Positions 54,898 to 63,906 of a stretch of DNA of 64,000 nt are shown here, in pieces; positions within the stretch are counted from its first letter, which is position 1; each line of letters begins with the position of its first letter. The notes under the pieces are model-generated. The model was not told where the DNA came from. It saw only the letters and a program-made list of their open reading frames with translations, and ran no database searches. Source of the stretch: Lachnospiraceae bacterium AC3007 (GTDB lineage Bacteria > Bacillota > Clostridia > Lachnospirales > Lachnospiraceae). Position numbers and translations under genes: made by a program. Where the stretch lies: positions 1-64,000 of the forward strand of contig KK211271.1 in assembly GCA_000621405.1 (NCBI GenBank), written 5' to 3'.

Positions 54898-55539
54898 TCA
54901 ATATATGACAAACGCCAGCGTTCCGTCCGGTGTGGTGCAGTGTGCCAGCTTCTCATCATCTTCGTCTATAGTGACTGCCCCGCCGGTATAGAGTATCTTT
55001 TTCGGGCATCTGATATCCAGTGCCTCGGAGACTATGACCGCATGACTTCCTCCGGCCTTTACAGCCTCGCTGTCAAAGTTCACTCCCTGATCTATAAGAG
55101 AATCTATGGTATCGGCATAGAACACCTCGTCATTAAAGGCTGCCACGTCGTCATCCGAATCATATTTCAGAGTCAGTGTGGCGACGCCGTCATCGAATTC
55201 TATCCCGTCCGATCTTATGCTGCCCCCGGCAGCATCTATCCTCTTCTCGACATCATCCTTCAGTGATCCTTCATCATAAAAGCCAGGATTGAACTCTTCT
55301 ATGATCGTCTCCTTTATGGTTCCGTTCTTGGCCACGTTTATCGTTGTGACCGTGACTTCAGGAGAGACACTCTCGCTTATGGTGTTGTATATCTTATTGA
55401 CACCGAGCACTATGAGCGTGACAAGTGTAACGATGAACACGGCAAAGATAAGCCGCGCGATGATGACCTGCGTCCTCTTCTTTCTGCGTCTTTTTCTCTT
55501 TTGCCTGCTTCTGTTGTAGCTATTTGATGCCTGAGCCAT
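54898..55539 (-). CDS. Membrane-anchored protein of unknown function
   Basis: 213 residues. A very basic N-terminus (SRQKRKRRRKKRTQ) precedes one membrane helix (about 24-46), giving a probable type II topology, and an extracytoplasmic domain. The latter contains TVAKNGTIKETIIEEFNPG-like sequence, many acidic residues and repeated GVATLTLKYDSDDDVAAF-type strands. I do not recognise the domain. It is tightly linked (3 bp) to recO upstream, in the era-recO-glyS cluster, and looks like a real lineage-specific gene. Confidence 0.7.
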   Translation of the reverse strand: MAQASNSYNRSRQKRKRRRKKRTQVIIARLIFAVFIVTLVTLIVLGVNKIYNTISESVSPEVTVTTINVAKNGTIKETIIEEFNPGFYDEGSLKDDVEKRIDAAGGSIRSDGIEFDDGVATLTLKYDSDDDVAAFNDEVFYADTIDSLIDQGVNFDSEAVKAGGSHAVIVSEALDIRCPKKILYTGGAVTIDEDDEKLAHCTTPDGTLAFVIY

Positions 55540-55542
55540 CTT

Positions 55543-56199
55543 TCACCTGCCGTAACCCATTTCCTTCATAACTTCAAGGGATCTGAAATCTCCCTGTATA
55601 TATCTCATCCTGTATTCATCTGCTATGCCGCAGAGTTCTTCCGACACTTCTTCTGTCACCTTAAAAGAGAAAAGCTCCCTTATCCCCGCGCGCTCGATAT
55701 GATCCATCGCATTCGCTGTCCCGGGAAGTATAGTGCGTCCGGGAAGTCCCGGGTATACACCGTTCTCCTTAACCATCTTAAGCTCGTACACGGCACGGAC
55801 CAGCCGGTTGTCTATGCTTTCAGTCTCAAGAGCCTGCAGGGATCTGTACAGAAGCTGCAATCCCGCCTGCGCATCCATATTCTCCCTGTAGGAGTGATCC
55901 GCAAGATCCGCAAAATATGACGCATAACACATAAGCTCCATATCCTGCCTTATGCCCTCAAAGTAATTGCTTATCTCCACACCGGACAGACTGTATGCGC
56001 TCCTGCCGGGGAAAAGCCTGAAATCACCAAAGGCAAAGGGTTCCGTGAGTCCGGTGAACTTCGAATTCTGCCTCCTCACTCCCCTTGCGAATACCGTGAC
56101 CTTGCCAAGATCCAGAGTCAGCAGTATCAGCCTTTTATCATATTCCAGATGGTCAAACCCCGAAAGCACCATGGCCTTCGTGGTGATAATATCATTCAC
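55543..56199 (-). CDS. recO: DNA repair protein RecO
   Basis: 218 residues. RecO helps load RecA and anneal single strands in the RecFOR pathway. The N-terminal OB fold reads TTKAMVLSGFDHLEYDKRLI and LLTLDLGKVTVFARGVRRQN. The helical middle domain includes ELMCYASYFADLADHSY. The zinc finger of some RecO proteins is not seen, and the protein is somewhat shorter than the usual 240-260 residues, ending soon after the middle domain. It follows era by 28 bp, a common gene order. Confidence 0.9.
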   Translation of the reverse strand: MNDIITTKAMVLSGFDHLEYDKRLILLTLDLGKVTVFARGVRRQNSKFTGLTEPFAFGDFRLFPGRSAYSLSGVEISNYFEGIRQDMELMCYASYFADLADHSYRENMDAQAGLQLLYRSLQALETESIDNRLVRAVYELKMVKENGVYPGLPGRTILPGTANAMDHIERAGIRELFSFKVTEEVSEELCGIADEYRMRYIQGDFRSLEVMKEMGYGR

Positions 56200-56227
56200 T
56201 GAAGCTCCTGTCGCAATACCCTGCGCA

Positions 56228-57130
56228 TCACGTCTTATCGGAAAAGCCGAACTCCTTCAGCATCATGGGATTCTGTCTCCAGCCGGGCCTTACCTTTACA
56301 AACAGTCTGAGATTGACATGGGCATCCAGCAGTTCCTCTATATCCCTGCGGCTGTCGGTGCCGATCCTTTTAAGCATCGCCCCGCCTTTTCCAATGATGA
56401 TGCCCTTGTGCGAATCCTTGTCACAGACGATATCGGCTTCTATATCTATAAGACCGTCTTCTCTTTCCTTAAAGGATACGATGTTGACGGCAACGCCATG
56501 CGGGACTTCATCCTTGAGGTTTCTTAAGACCTTCTCCCTTACGATCTCCGCAGATATGTCCCTCTCCGTCACATCAGTGACGGTATCCTCGTCATACAGC
56601 ATGCAGCCTTCCGGAAGGAGCCTTATCAGTGAGGAAAGAAGATCGTCGATCCCCTCTCCCTTCAGCGCCGAGAGGGCTATGGCATCCTCGATATCAAGGA
56701 CCTTTCTGTATGTATCCTCGGCTTTTTTTATCCGCTCTTCATCGACCGTGTCGCATTTGTTGACGGCGAGCACGACAGGCCTCTTTGATTCCTTTATGCG
56801 CTCTATCATCTTCTGCTCGCCCTTGCCGATGTAAGGCTCAGGCTCTACCACAAAGACTATCACGTCCACGTCATCCACGGACTTGTATGCGACATTGTCC
56901 ATGTATTCGGACAGTTTTGTCTTTGGAAGATGTATCCCCGGAGTATCCAGAAATATTATCTGGGCATCCTCATTGGTAAAGACCGCCTGCATCCTCCTTC
57001 TCGTGGTCTGCGGCTTGTTCGAAGTGATCGCAAGCTTCATCCCCACTAGATGATTCATGAGCGTTGATTTGCCGACGTTCGTCCGGCCGACTATGGCCAC
57101 GAAGCCGGACCTGAAACCCTCTTTGCTCAA
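56228..57130 (-). CDS. era: GTPase Era
   Basis: 300 residues. 16S rRNA-binding GTPase for small-subunit maturation. G motifs: GRTNVGKST (G1), TTRRR (G2 region), DTPGIH (G3), NKCD (G4), SALKG (G5). The C-terminal KH domain includes CDKDSHKGIIIGKGGAMLKR. Full length and intact. Its ATG overlaps the M16C peptidase stop by 4 bp. Confidence 0.98.
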   Translation of the reverse strand: MSKEGFRSGFVAIVGRTNVGKSTLMNHLVGMKLAITSNKPQTTRRRMQAVFTNEDAQIIFLDTPGIHLPKTKLSEYMDNVAYKSVDDVDVIVFVVEPEPYIGKGEQKMIERIKESKRPVVLAVNKCDTVDEERIKKAEDTYRKVLDIEDAIALSALKGEGIDDLLSSLIRLLPEGCMLYDEDTVTDVTERDISAEIVREKVLRNLKDEVPHGVAVNIVSFKEREDGLIDIEADIVCDKDSHKGIIIGKGGAMLKRIGTDSRRDIEELLDAHVNLRLFVKVRPGWRQNPMMLKEFGFSDKT

Positions 57131-60054
57131 AGCAGGTTATCGACCTTTCTGAATATATCTCTGTTCTTGTCTATCTTGGTCTCGGAGCCTACCACGACCA
57201 TGGCTTTGTCATCCATTACCGCATCAATATAATCGGCAAGCTCTCTGATCTTCTTTACATTGCACGAAAGGATCTCGTCGCGCTCTTTCTGCACTCTCTC
57301 GAAATCCATCCCGGCCATGTATGCCCCGAGGCTTCTCGTCCCTTCCGCCAGAGGCGTTAGCGGCGTGTCAATATCCGATATGGTCCCAATGATGAACTTT
57401 GTCATATCCCTCTTCGACACATTGAAGTTCCTGACATATTCCGCTGCCTGTTCAAAGACCTTCAGTGTATTCACAAGGTGCGGATCCCTGAAGGATGAAA
57501 AGACCGATATCCCGGTGGATCTGAATGCGGCACCGCATCCGTATGCCCCGCCGAGCACTCTTATATTGTTCCAGAGATAGTCATATCCCAATATCACCCT
57601 CAGCACCTTCAGCTCGCCCCGGTACGGAAGTCCGTGAGCCTTGAAGTTGCCTGCTCTTGCCACAAACTGCACCTGGGATGCGGTCCTGAAGCCCTCATTC
57701 TTCTTGTGCTTTTTGAAATCAAAATCAGTGACTTTTGATCTCTTGCCGGAGAGCCTTCCCGTGAATTCGGCCACAAGAGGTGACAGAGTTTCGACCATAT
57801 CGGCATTACCGGTGATATCGACCATAAGATTGTCCTTATGCAGCAGGATGTCCAGCGTCTCCTGCAGGCTGGACCTTATGACCTGAACCTTGCTCTCGAA
57901 ATTCTTCTCCAGATCCTCGATGAACCTGTAAAAGTCTATGCCGTGTATCTTGCCGCCGTAATAGTGCGCATCGGATATGTATGACAGCGCCCTCTCCGAG
58001 GCTGTGGCGTTACCGGATGCCACAAGGGATGCCTGAAGGCGTGATCTTATCATCCTTATTATCTCGCGAAGCCTCTTGTCATCCGAGAAATCAGACGAGA
58101 AGAGTATCTCATCGGCAAGCGTCATGAAGGCCTGTATGTTCTGGGTAAAGACCTTGGTCCTGACTTCAAACTCAAAGTCAAAATCAGACTCGGAATCCGG
58201 GATCGGATAACATACCGGAGTAAAGTACATCCCGCCGGTCGAAAGATTGATCTCGGAATTAAGGTCCTCATATTTATGCAGGGCAGTATTCACATTACCG
58301 AGTGTTGCGGCAAGAAGCCCGATATAAGGCACAAGCCTCTCAGGCACAGCCTGAGTCGAAAACATCAGCCCTATGTATGCGATCCCGTTGGTCTCTATGT
58401 CATGATGAAGAAGATTGACTCCTCCGGTCCTTAAGACCTCGTTCTTAAAGGGAAGCGCCTTCTTGTCTATGTCCGATATCTCAAGCAGGGGCAGCGTCAT
58501 GAGAGCCTCCTTGCTTGAGGGCTCCTCCTGATATGCCTTCAGGTCCTTCGTGGCCTGTACAAGTTCCTGCAGTTCGGCCGAAGAAAGAGAAGCCTTGTAT
58601 TTCATGAGCTTTCTCGCCACTGCCTTCTCCTTCCTTGCGGTAAGCCCCTTTTCAGGCTTTAAGATGACCACGGAGGAATGAGGATTGTCGATCAGATATC
58701 TCTCTATAAGGTCTTCGAAATAACGGCTGTCGGATTCCACTTCCTTCTTGAGGAATGCATAAGTCGCATTCTGCTCTATATGCATGAAGGGATCATTATC
58801 CTTATAGAGCCAGGAATCAAGAGCCTGAAGCCCGTACATCAGTCCCTTCGGATAGCGTCCGAAATCAGCCTCCCTGTATCTGAATTCGAAGATATTGATG
58901 CCTGCAAGCAGGGTCTTCTTATTGAGTCCCTTCTTTACAAGCTCGGTCAGTGTCTTCCTTATGACCTTTAAGAACCTGTCTTTGTCCGATACATCCGCAT
59001 ACTTTGCGATGACTGCAAAGTATGGCTGAAGTATGCCGTTCTCATAAGAGCTCTCTATATCCTGTCCGATATGTGCATCCAGAAGCGCCTGCTTTAAGGG
59101 AGCTCCGGGGCTCTCCAAAAGCGCATACTGGAGTATGGCAAATGCCACATACAGCCTTGGATCAAGACTGTCCTTTATCACGCAGTTATAAGACAGGAAC
59201 GTGTTATGAAGGATGCTCTCGGCATCAGACAGGGCGTATGTCTTCTCAAAATCCACCGTCTTCGTGAAGGGATCCTGTCTTACGATCGAAGAATCGATCT
59301 TGGATGCCTTGTAGTGTGAAAGGTATTCCTTATCGAGCCACGTAAGACGCTCCACCATGTCCGCGTCACCGTAGAGATATATGTATGAATTTGAAGGATG
59401 ATAATACTTTTTATGAAGCTCCAGGAACTTCTTATATGACAGTTCCGGTATCTCCTCGGGATCTCCGCCTGATTCAAGCGCATATGCTGTATCGGGATAA
59501 AGAGACGACAGTATATATCTGTCGAGCACATCGTCCGGAGTGGAATATGCGCCCTTCATCTCGTTATAGACTACGCCGTTGTATTTGATATCGTCCTTCT
59601 CGGAGGAAAGCTCATAATGCCAGCCTTCCTGCTTGAAGATCATTTCGTTCTCGTAGATCGCAGGATGCAGCACGGCATCCATATACACATCCGAAAGGTT
59701 TTTGAAATCCTTGTCATTGGTGCTCGCCACGGGGAACACGGTCTTATCGGGATAAGTCATCGCATTTAAGAAGGTATTGAGCGATCCCTTTGCCAGTTCG
59801 ATAAAAGGATCCTTTGCCTTATATTTCTTCGAACCGCACAGCACGGTATGCTCCATTATATGAGGAGCGCCGGTGGAATCCTCGGGCGGAGTCCTGAAAG
59901 CAACATAAAAGACCTTGTTCCTGTCATCGTTTGATATGACAAAGACCTTTGCGCCGCTTTTTACATGAAGAAGCAGATATCCCTTTGAGTTAAGATCCGG
60001 TATATCTTTTTTCTTTACTATCCTGTACTGTTTGAGATCCTCTATCGTCTTCAT
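57127..60054 (-). CDS. M16C zinc metallopeptidase (PreP/falcilysin-like)
   Basis: 975 residues with four roughly equal M16 repeats, the length typical of PreP-like peptidases. The zinc-binding inverted motif is HIMEH (His65, Glu68, His69) and the third ligand is likely the Glu of VVYNEMKGAYS. Additional family blocks are GSLNTFLNAMTYPDKTVFP and the C-terminal ILGYDYLWNNIRVLGGAYGCG. These enzymes form a closed chamber that degrades peptides. The start overlaps the sigma-like gene stop and the stop overlaps era, so the genes are translationally coupled. Confidence 0.94.
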   Translation of the reverse strand: MKTIEDLKQYRIVKKKDIPDLNSKGYLLLHVKSGAKVFVISNDDRNKVFYVAFRTPPEDSTGAPHIMEHTVLCGSKKYKAKDPFIELAKGSLNTFLNAMTYPDKTVFPVASTNDKDFKNLSDVYMDAVLHPAIYENEMIFKQEGWHYELSSEKDDIKYNGVVYNEMKGAYSTPDDVLDRYILSSLYPDTAYALESGGDPEEIPELSYKKFLELHKKYYHPSNSYIYLYGDADMVERLTWLDKEYLSHYKASKIDSSIVRQDPFTKTVDFEKTYALSDAESILHNTFLSYNCVIKDSLDPRLYVAFAILQYALLESPGAPLKQALLDAHIGQDIESSYENGILQPYFAVIAKYADVSDKDRFLKVIRKTLTELVKKGLNKKTLLAGINIFEFRYREADFGRYPKGLMYGLQALDSWLYKDNDPFMHIEQNATYAFLKKEVESDSRYFEDLIERYLIDNPHSSVVILKPEKGLTARKEKAVARKLMKYKASLSSAELQELVQATKDLKAYQEEPSSKEALMTLPLLEISDIDKKALPFKNEVLRTGGVNLLHHDIETNGIAYIGLMFSTQAVPERLVPYIGLLAATLGNVNTALHKYEDLNSEINLSTGGMYFTPVCYPIPDSESDFDFEFEVRTKVFTQNIQAFMTLADEILFSSDFSDDKRLREIIRMIRSRLQASLVASGNATASERALSYISDAHYYGGKIHGIDFYRFIEDLEKNFESKVQVIRSSLQETLDILLHKDNLMVDITGNADMVETLSPLVAEFTGRLSGKRSKVTDFDFKKHKKNEGFRTASQVQFVARAGNFKAHGLPYRGELKVLRVILGYDYLWNNIRVLGGAYGCGAAFRSTGISVFSSFRDPHLVNTLKVFEQAAEYVRNFNVSKRDMTKFIIGTISDIDTPLTPLAEGTRSLGAYMAGMDFERVQKERDEILSCNVKKIRELADYIDAVMDDKAMVVVGSETKIDKNRDIFRKVDNLL

Positions 60055-60812
60055 GATCCCTCCTGTTTGATCGGCACTAATCCCTCTATCTGATCGCCCG
60101 TAAGCCTCATGGCTTCGATTATCTCTTCCAGAGGCATCCCGGTTTCCTCGGCAAGCTCCATGGCTGTCACCGGTCTTTTCATCTCATCGGAAAACTTCTT
60201 TGCCTTCTCGTCTATGTCATTGACCCTGTCTGCCAGCTCCTCCGCCTGCCTGCGGATATCGGTATCCTCGTAGATCGCCTTATCCATTGCATCCATGATG
60301 AGCTTGCCTACAAAGGGCTCGACCTCATCTACGCTTTCAAGGGTGGCAAGCGCTTTTATCGCTGTCATAAGGCCTATATTGCCTTCGCCTATAAGGTCTT
60401 CAGCCGGAAGAGACTGATATATATACAGCTTTGCGATATCGACCACATCCTTCAGATAATGGTTCAGAAGCACGGCCTGCGCTTCCTCGTCATCATCGAA
60501 TACGGCTCTGACCTTGGCCTTTATGATCTCCTCTTCGGTATACGAAGGGAGCGCCTCCATCTCCTTAAGATATACATCCAGATACTTGCCGTCGGCTTCG
60601 GTAAACTGCGGCTCCTCATACAGCGCCGGATCATCCTCCCCGAACTTAATGCCTATGCCGTCCAGATATTCTCTGGTGAGCTTGTCTTCTCTGGCAGTCA
60701 TGCCCGTGCCCTGCATGAAAGAAGCATACCGTTCCTCGGTTATGAAGTTGTGACTCTCATGGGCGCTGCGTATTACCTTGTCAAGCGCTTCTCTGTATAC
60801 AGACTCTGTCAT
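60051..60812 (-). CDS. Sigma-70-like protein lacking region 4
   Basis: 253 residues. Residues ~75-160 resemble sigma regions 1.2-2: YLKEMEALPSYTEEEI, then LLNHYLKDVVDIAKLYIYQ and LIGEGNIGLMTAIKA, a clear region 2.1-2.2 core-binding segment. Region 3 is recalled by RPVTAMELAEETGMPLEEI. The protein ends there: no region 4 helix-turn-helix for -35 recognition, and the region 2.4 residues that read the -10 box look unlike those of sigma-A. The first ~70 residues are acidic and helical. It could be an anti-sigma-like competitor or RNA polymerase accessory factor. Coupled to the peptidase gene by a 4-bp overlap. Confidence 0.7.
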   Translation of the reverse strand: MTESVYREALDKVIRSAHESHNFITEERYASFMQGTGMTAREDKLTREYLDGIGIKFGEDDPALYEEPQFTEADGKYLDVYLKEMEALPSYTEEEIIKAKVRAVFDDDEEAQAVLLNHYLKDVVDIAKLYIYQSLPAEDLIGEGNIGLMTAIKALATLESVDEVEPFVGKLIMDAMDKAIYEDTDIRRQAEELADRVNDIDEKAKKFSDEMKRPVTAMELAEETGMPLEEIIEAMRLTGDQIEGLVPIKQEGS

Positions 60813-61799
60813 CTATTTACCGAACTTTACATGTGTATGATTGAAAAGATGATCCTGGCAGTATTCGTAATTACCTGCGCACTTACTGCAGAATCTGAAT
60901 TCCAGCATATCCCCGTCAAGCTCAGTCCTGCCGCAGATAGCGCATCTGTGCTTGGTAATGGCGCCTCCTCTCGGAGCGCTTCCCGAAGATGATCCGGCTT
61001 TTGAAGAAGCTCCGTATGCGGAACCGCCCCACGCTCCGGCCCCCTGACCGCCTGAAGGGTTCGATCCGAAGCCCGCGCGCTTCTGGTTACCCTGATAATA
61101 GGGGCCTCTCTCGAATGCCTTTTTGAAATTCTTCTTCCTTGCGCGCTCGGACGGAGATATCGACTTGTAGTTCCTCGTGGTAAAAAAGAAGATGATGAAA
61201 TTAAGCAAAGACACTATGATCGACATCTTCTCGGCCCACCCCGAGACAAAAGCCTGATATACAAGAAAGGCTACATCCACGAACGCAAGATATTTGATCT
61301 TCAGCGGTATCAGAAAATACAGCATGACCTGCATATCGGGATAGCAGGCCGCAAAAGCAAGGAAAACAGACATATTGATGTAAAACGTCGTGAAAAAGCC
61401 GGACGGATCCATGTCCCGCCCGAATGCATATACCAGAAAGGCCCCTGCTACCATAAAGAACAGACCGGAAAAAATATAGAGATTATATTTGAAATCTCCC
61501 CAGGTCTGCTCCAGCGCCGTTCCTATCTGATAATAGAATAAAAGCATGATGATGGTGAATATCCCCGGTCTTGACGGAGGCATGAAGATCCAGGTGAAAA
61601 GCCTCCATATCTCACCATGGAGTATCCTTCCGGGACTGAGCGAGATAAACTGAAGTATCGGAACCCCTGCCATCGCGATAAAGTACAGGATATAACCCAC
61701 TATATACGTGAGTATCATGTACTTCGTAAGCTGTGGAACGGCATATTTGCCGATCTTGCGCTCCATCTTGTTCAGAAATCCGTTAAGTCCGCCGTTCAT
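60813..61799 (-). CDS. Rhomboid-like membrane protein with C-terminal zinc ribbon, probably inactive
   Basis: 328 residues from the ATG at 61799 (AAAGAGAAG upstream); the frame extends to 61862 without a site. Six helices (residues 20-205) follow the rhomboid/Derlin pattern, including GRILHGEIWRLFTWIFMPP. The GxSG serine motif is replaced by FYINMSVFLAFAACYPD and no catalytic His is apparent, so protease activity is doubtful. A Gly/Ser-rich linker leads to a C-terminal zinc ribbon (HRCAICGRTELDGD, FCSKCAGNYEYCQDH). It lies 1 bp upstream of the sigma-like gene. A Derlin-like scaffold role is only an inference. Confidence 0.75.
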   Translation of the reverse strand: MNGGLNGFLNKMERKIGKYAVPQLTKYMILTYIVGYILYFIAMAGVPILQFISLSPGRILHGEIWRLFTWIFMPPSRPGIFTIIMLLFYYQIGTALEQTWGDFKYNLYIFSGLFFMVAGAFLVYAFGRDMDPSGFFTTFYINMSVFLAFAACYPDMQVMLYFLIPLKIKYLAFVDVAFLVYQAFVSGWAEKMSIIVSLLNFIIFFFTTRNYKSISPSERARKKNFKKAFERGPYYQGNQKRAGFGSNPSGGQGAGAWGGSAYGASSKAGSSSGSAPRGGAITKHRCAICGRTELDGDMLEFRFCSKCAGNYEYCQDHLFNHTHVKFGK

Positions 61800-61921
61800 T
61801 ACTTCTCTTTCTTTCGTCTTTATCGCATCAAAACCTGACTGTCCGGCTCTTTCTCCGGGCAATCAGGACATACCAAAGTATTATAATATAAGACCCCGGC
61901 ATTGTCTATGGATTTGGGGCT

Positions 61922-62329
61922 TTATGCCTCCGGCTCCTTAAGGCCTGCAATATCCTCCACGATGCCTACGCATTCAAAGACCATGCTGTCACAGTGAGGC
62001 TTCTTTTCAAGGCCCTTGTCATGGTTCAGTTTCAAAAGGTCCTTACAGTCGATGAACCCTTCATGCTCACTTTTGATCCTTCGCGCGACCTCAGTGACCA
62101 TGGCCGGATCATCATAGCCCATGAGCCCCAGCGCCATTATCGCTCCGGTAAAGGCTCCGCAGGCGGATGCTATCCGCATTCCGCCTCCGAAGTTAGCTGT
62201 CATCTTAAGCGCAGTCTCTTCATCTATGCCGGCTTCTTCGGCAAAGGGAAGAAGCACTGACTGCGCGCAGTTGTAATGGGGAGTGACAGTTGCCCTGAGT
62301 TCCCTGGCTCTGTCCAGATACTTACTCAT
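61922..62329 (-). CDS. C_GCAxxG_C_C family redox protein
   Basis: 135 residues from the ATG at 62329, which overlaps the last codons of the upstream DUF4349 gene. Conserved features are YNCAQSVLLPFAEEAG, FGGGMRIASACGAFTGAIMA and two later Cys (FIDCKDLL, HCDSMVFECVG), matching the C_GCAxxG_C_C family of small, probably membrane-associated or redox proteins. Function is not known; a metal or redox role is inferred from the conserved cysteines. Confidence 0.85.
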   Translation of the reverse strand: MSKYLDRARELRATVTPHYNCAQSVLLPFAEEAGIDEETALKMTANFGGGMRIASACGAFTGAIMALGLMGYDDPAMVTEVARRIKSEHEGFIDCKDLLKLNHDKGLEKKPHCDSMVFECVGIVEDIAGLKEPEA

Positions 62330-63533
62330 CTTTCTTATCCTTCCCTTCTGTATCAGCCGGAGCATCCTCAGTCTTTGAGTCCGCATTCTCAGCTGTATCA
62401 GTCTTATCATCCGTGCTTTCACCGGCTGCAGGAGTGATCGGCACGTTGCTCGTAAAGTGTCCCGGAGGGCCCTGCATCACATTCTGCTGAGGAACGGGAT
62501 TCGGTATACCCTGCATGTGCTGCATGTTCTGCATGTTCATGCCGTTCATCTGCATATTCTTCATGCTCTTCTTTTTGGAGCTTTTGATTATGGCCTGGAT
62601 TATCTTTACTATCACAAATACGATGAGCGCAAGGATCAGGAGCACAGGAAGGCGTGTGATGATGAAGATCACCAGCTGGATCGCAGCTTCCAGCCCGTCC
62701 TCCATCTCATATGCAAAATCATCCCATATCTTTGACCAGAAGCTCTTTTCGCCCTTGTTGCCTGCTATCGTTCTGGTCTCCATAGCGCTGATGGTCACAG
62801 TGCTGTAGGATACCTTGTTTGCCATTGTCTTGAGCTGGCTCTGAAGGCTGTCGAGCTCGTAATTGACCTCTGCGATCTTATCCCTCAGGGTCAGGATATC
62901 TTTCAGGTTGGTAGTCGTGTCCAGAAGCTCCATGAGGCTGTCGCGCTCTGCCTCGTATGTCGCAATCCTGGCTTCGACATCGACATACTGGAGAGTTACG
63001 TCCTCTGCGGATTCTGTCTTTGCTGTCACCGTTCCCTCATCGGATACGATGTTCAGGAAATCATCCAGCCTTTCTGCAGGGATACGCGCGGTGAAATATC
63101 CGTATCTGGACTCGGAATAATCAGAATCATATGCATTGATATCCATGCTCTCGATATAGCCGTCATAATCATATACGGTCTTCTTGAGATTGCCGGAGAA
63201 GGCCTCGAGACTAGCCACTTCAAGATCGATGCTTGCATTCCTGATTATCTTTGAACCGTGATCAGCTACTTCCTCTTCGGATATCTCCTTGCCGGCAGAG
63301 CCTGACTCTGAATCAGACACGTCTGCCGTCTCGCCGTAATCATATTCGGCTGCTTCCTCGGCCTCAGCATAACCGGTGGAGAAATCACTGTCTGCATAAA
63401 CCTCCGGATCCTCATAATAATAGTCGTCAGCGGCAGCCCTGTCGTATGAGTTGCTATCCGACTTGCTCCCGCATGCCGAAAGGATCAGCATAGCGGCCAG
63501 GAATGCCGACAATGTCATTAGTCTCTTCTTCAT
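62322..63533 (-). CDS. DUF4349 lipoprotein
   Basis: 403 residues. Lipoprotein signal with Cys21 in LILSACGS; an acidic, tyrosine-rich stretch (residues 30-85), then the DUF4349 domain starting KIIRNASIDLEVASLEAFSG with a coiled coil (AEVNYELDSLQSQLKTMANK). A C-terminal membrane helix (about 290-315) and a Met/Asn/Gln-rich plus Asp/Glu-rich tail follow. It would thus be anchored at both the lipid and the helix. Function unknown in the family. Start ATG with AGGAGG 7 nt upstream. The end overlaps the next gene by 8 bp. Confidence 0.88.
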   Translation of the reverse strand: MKKRLMTLSAFLAAMLILSACGSKSDSNSYDRAAADDYYYEDPEVYADSDFSTGYAEAEEAAEYDYGETADVSDSESGSAGKEISEEEVADHGSKIIRNASIDLEVASLEAFSGNLKKTVYDYDGYIESMDINAYDSDYSESRYGYFTARIPAERLDDFLNIVSDEGTVTAKTESAEDVTLQYVDVEARIATYEAERDSLMELLDTTTNLKDILTLRDKIAEVNYELDSLQSQLKTMANKVSYSTVTISAMETRTIAGNKGEKSFWSKIWDDFAYEMEDGLEAAIQLVIFIITRLPVLLILALIVFVIVKIIQAIIKSSKKKSMKNMQMNGMNMQNMQHMQGIPNPVPQQNVMQGPPGHFTSNVPITPAAGESTDDKTDTAENADSKTEDAPADTEGKDKKDE

Positions 63534-63600
63534 TTTTCACCTCCTGTTAATGATCGCGTTACCAAAATGATATATCCGTAATCGTTATGTATGCCCGTCT

Positions 63601-63675
63601 CATGGACAATATAATTAGCTTAGTTACGCCGGCGCATGGACCATATTATTAGCTTAGTTACGCCGGCGCATGGAC
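63601..63675. repeat. 34-bp direct repeat (two copies and a partial third)
   Basis: CATGGAC begins at 63601, 63635 and 63669. The units share ATTAGCTTAGTTACGCCGGCG with two differences between the full copies. It is noncoding on either strand as far as I can tell, upstream of the DUF4349 gene. Confidence 0.85.
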
Positions 63676-63776
63676 CACATGCCATCGGGCTTAAGCGCTG
63701 CAAAATATGCCCTTTGGCATATTTTGAACGCCGTTTACGAGCGCTATGCGCGAGTGGCGTCGGTAAAGATGCGCAA

Positions 63777-63900
63777 ATGCGCCCGAGTGACATGTGTCCA
63801 TGCTTCGGCTCACTTGTTGCAATAGATGAACTAATGCGCCCGAGTGACATGTGTCCATGCTTCGGCTCACGTGTTGCAATAGATGAACTAATGCGCCCGA
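63777..63900. repeat. 57-bp direct repeat (two copies and a partial third)
   Basis: ATGCGCCCGA recurs at 63777, 63834 and 63891, 57 bp apart; the two full units (ending GATGAACTA) differ at one position. A GCGC-rich hairpin-prone segment precedes them (63730-63776). 57 is a multiple of three and several frames stay open on both strands, but no start with a ribosome binding site was found, so coding is not supported. Confidence 0.85.
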
Positions 63901-63906
63901 CGGCAC

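Noticed and set aside
53365-54900. T-box leader for alaS or glyS
   Set aside because: Upstream gaps are only 61 and 83 bp, too short, and no T-box sequence (TGGNACC-like) was seen.
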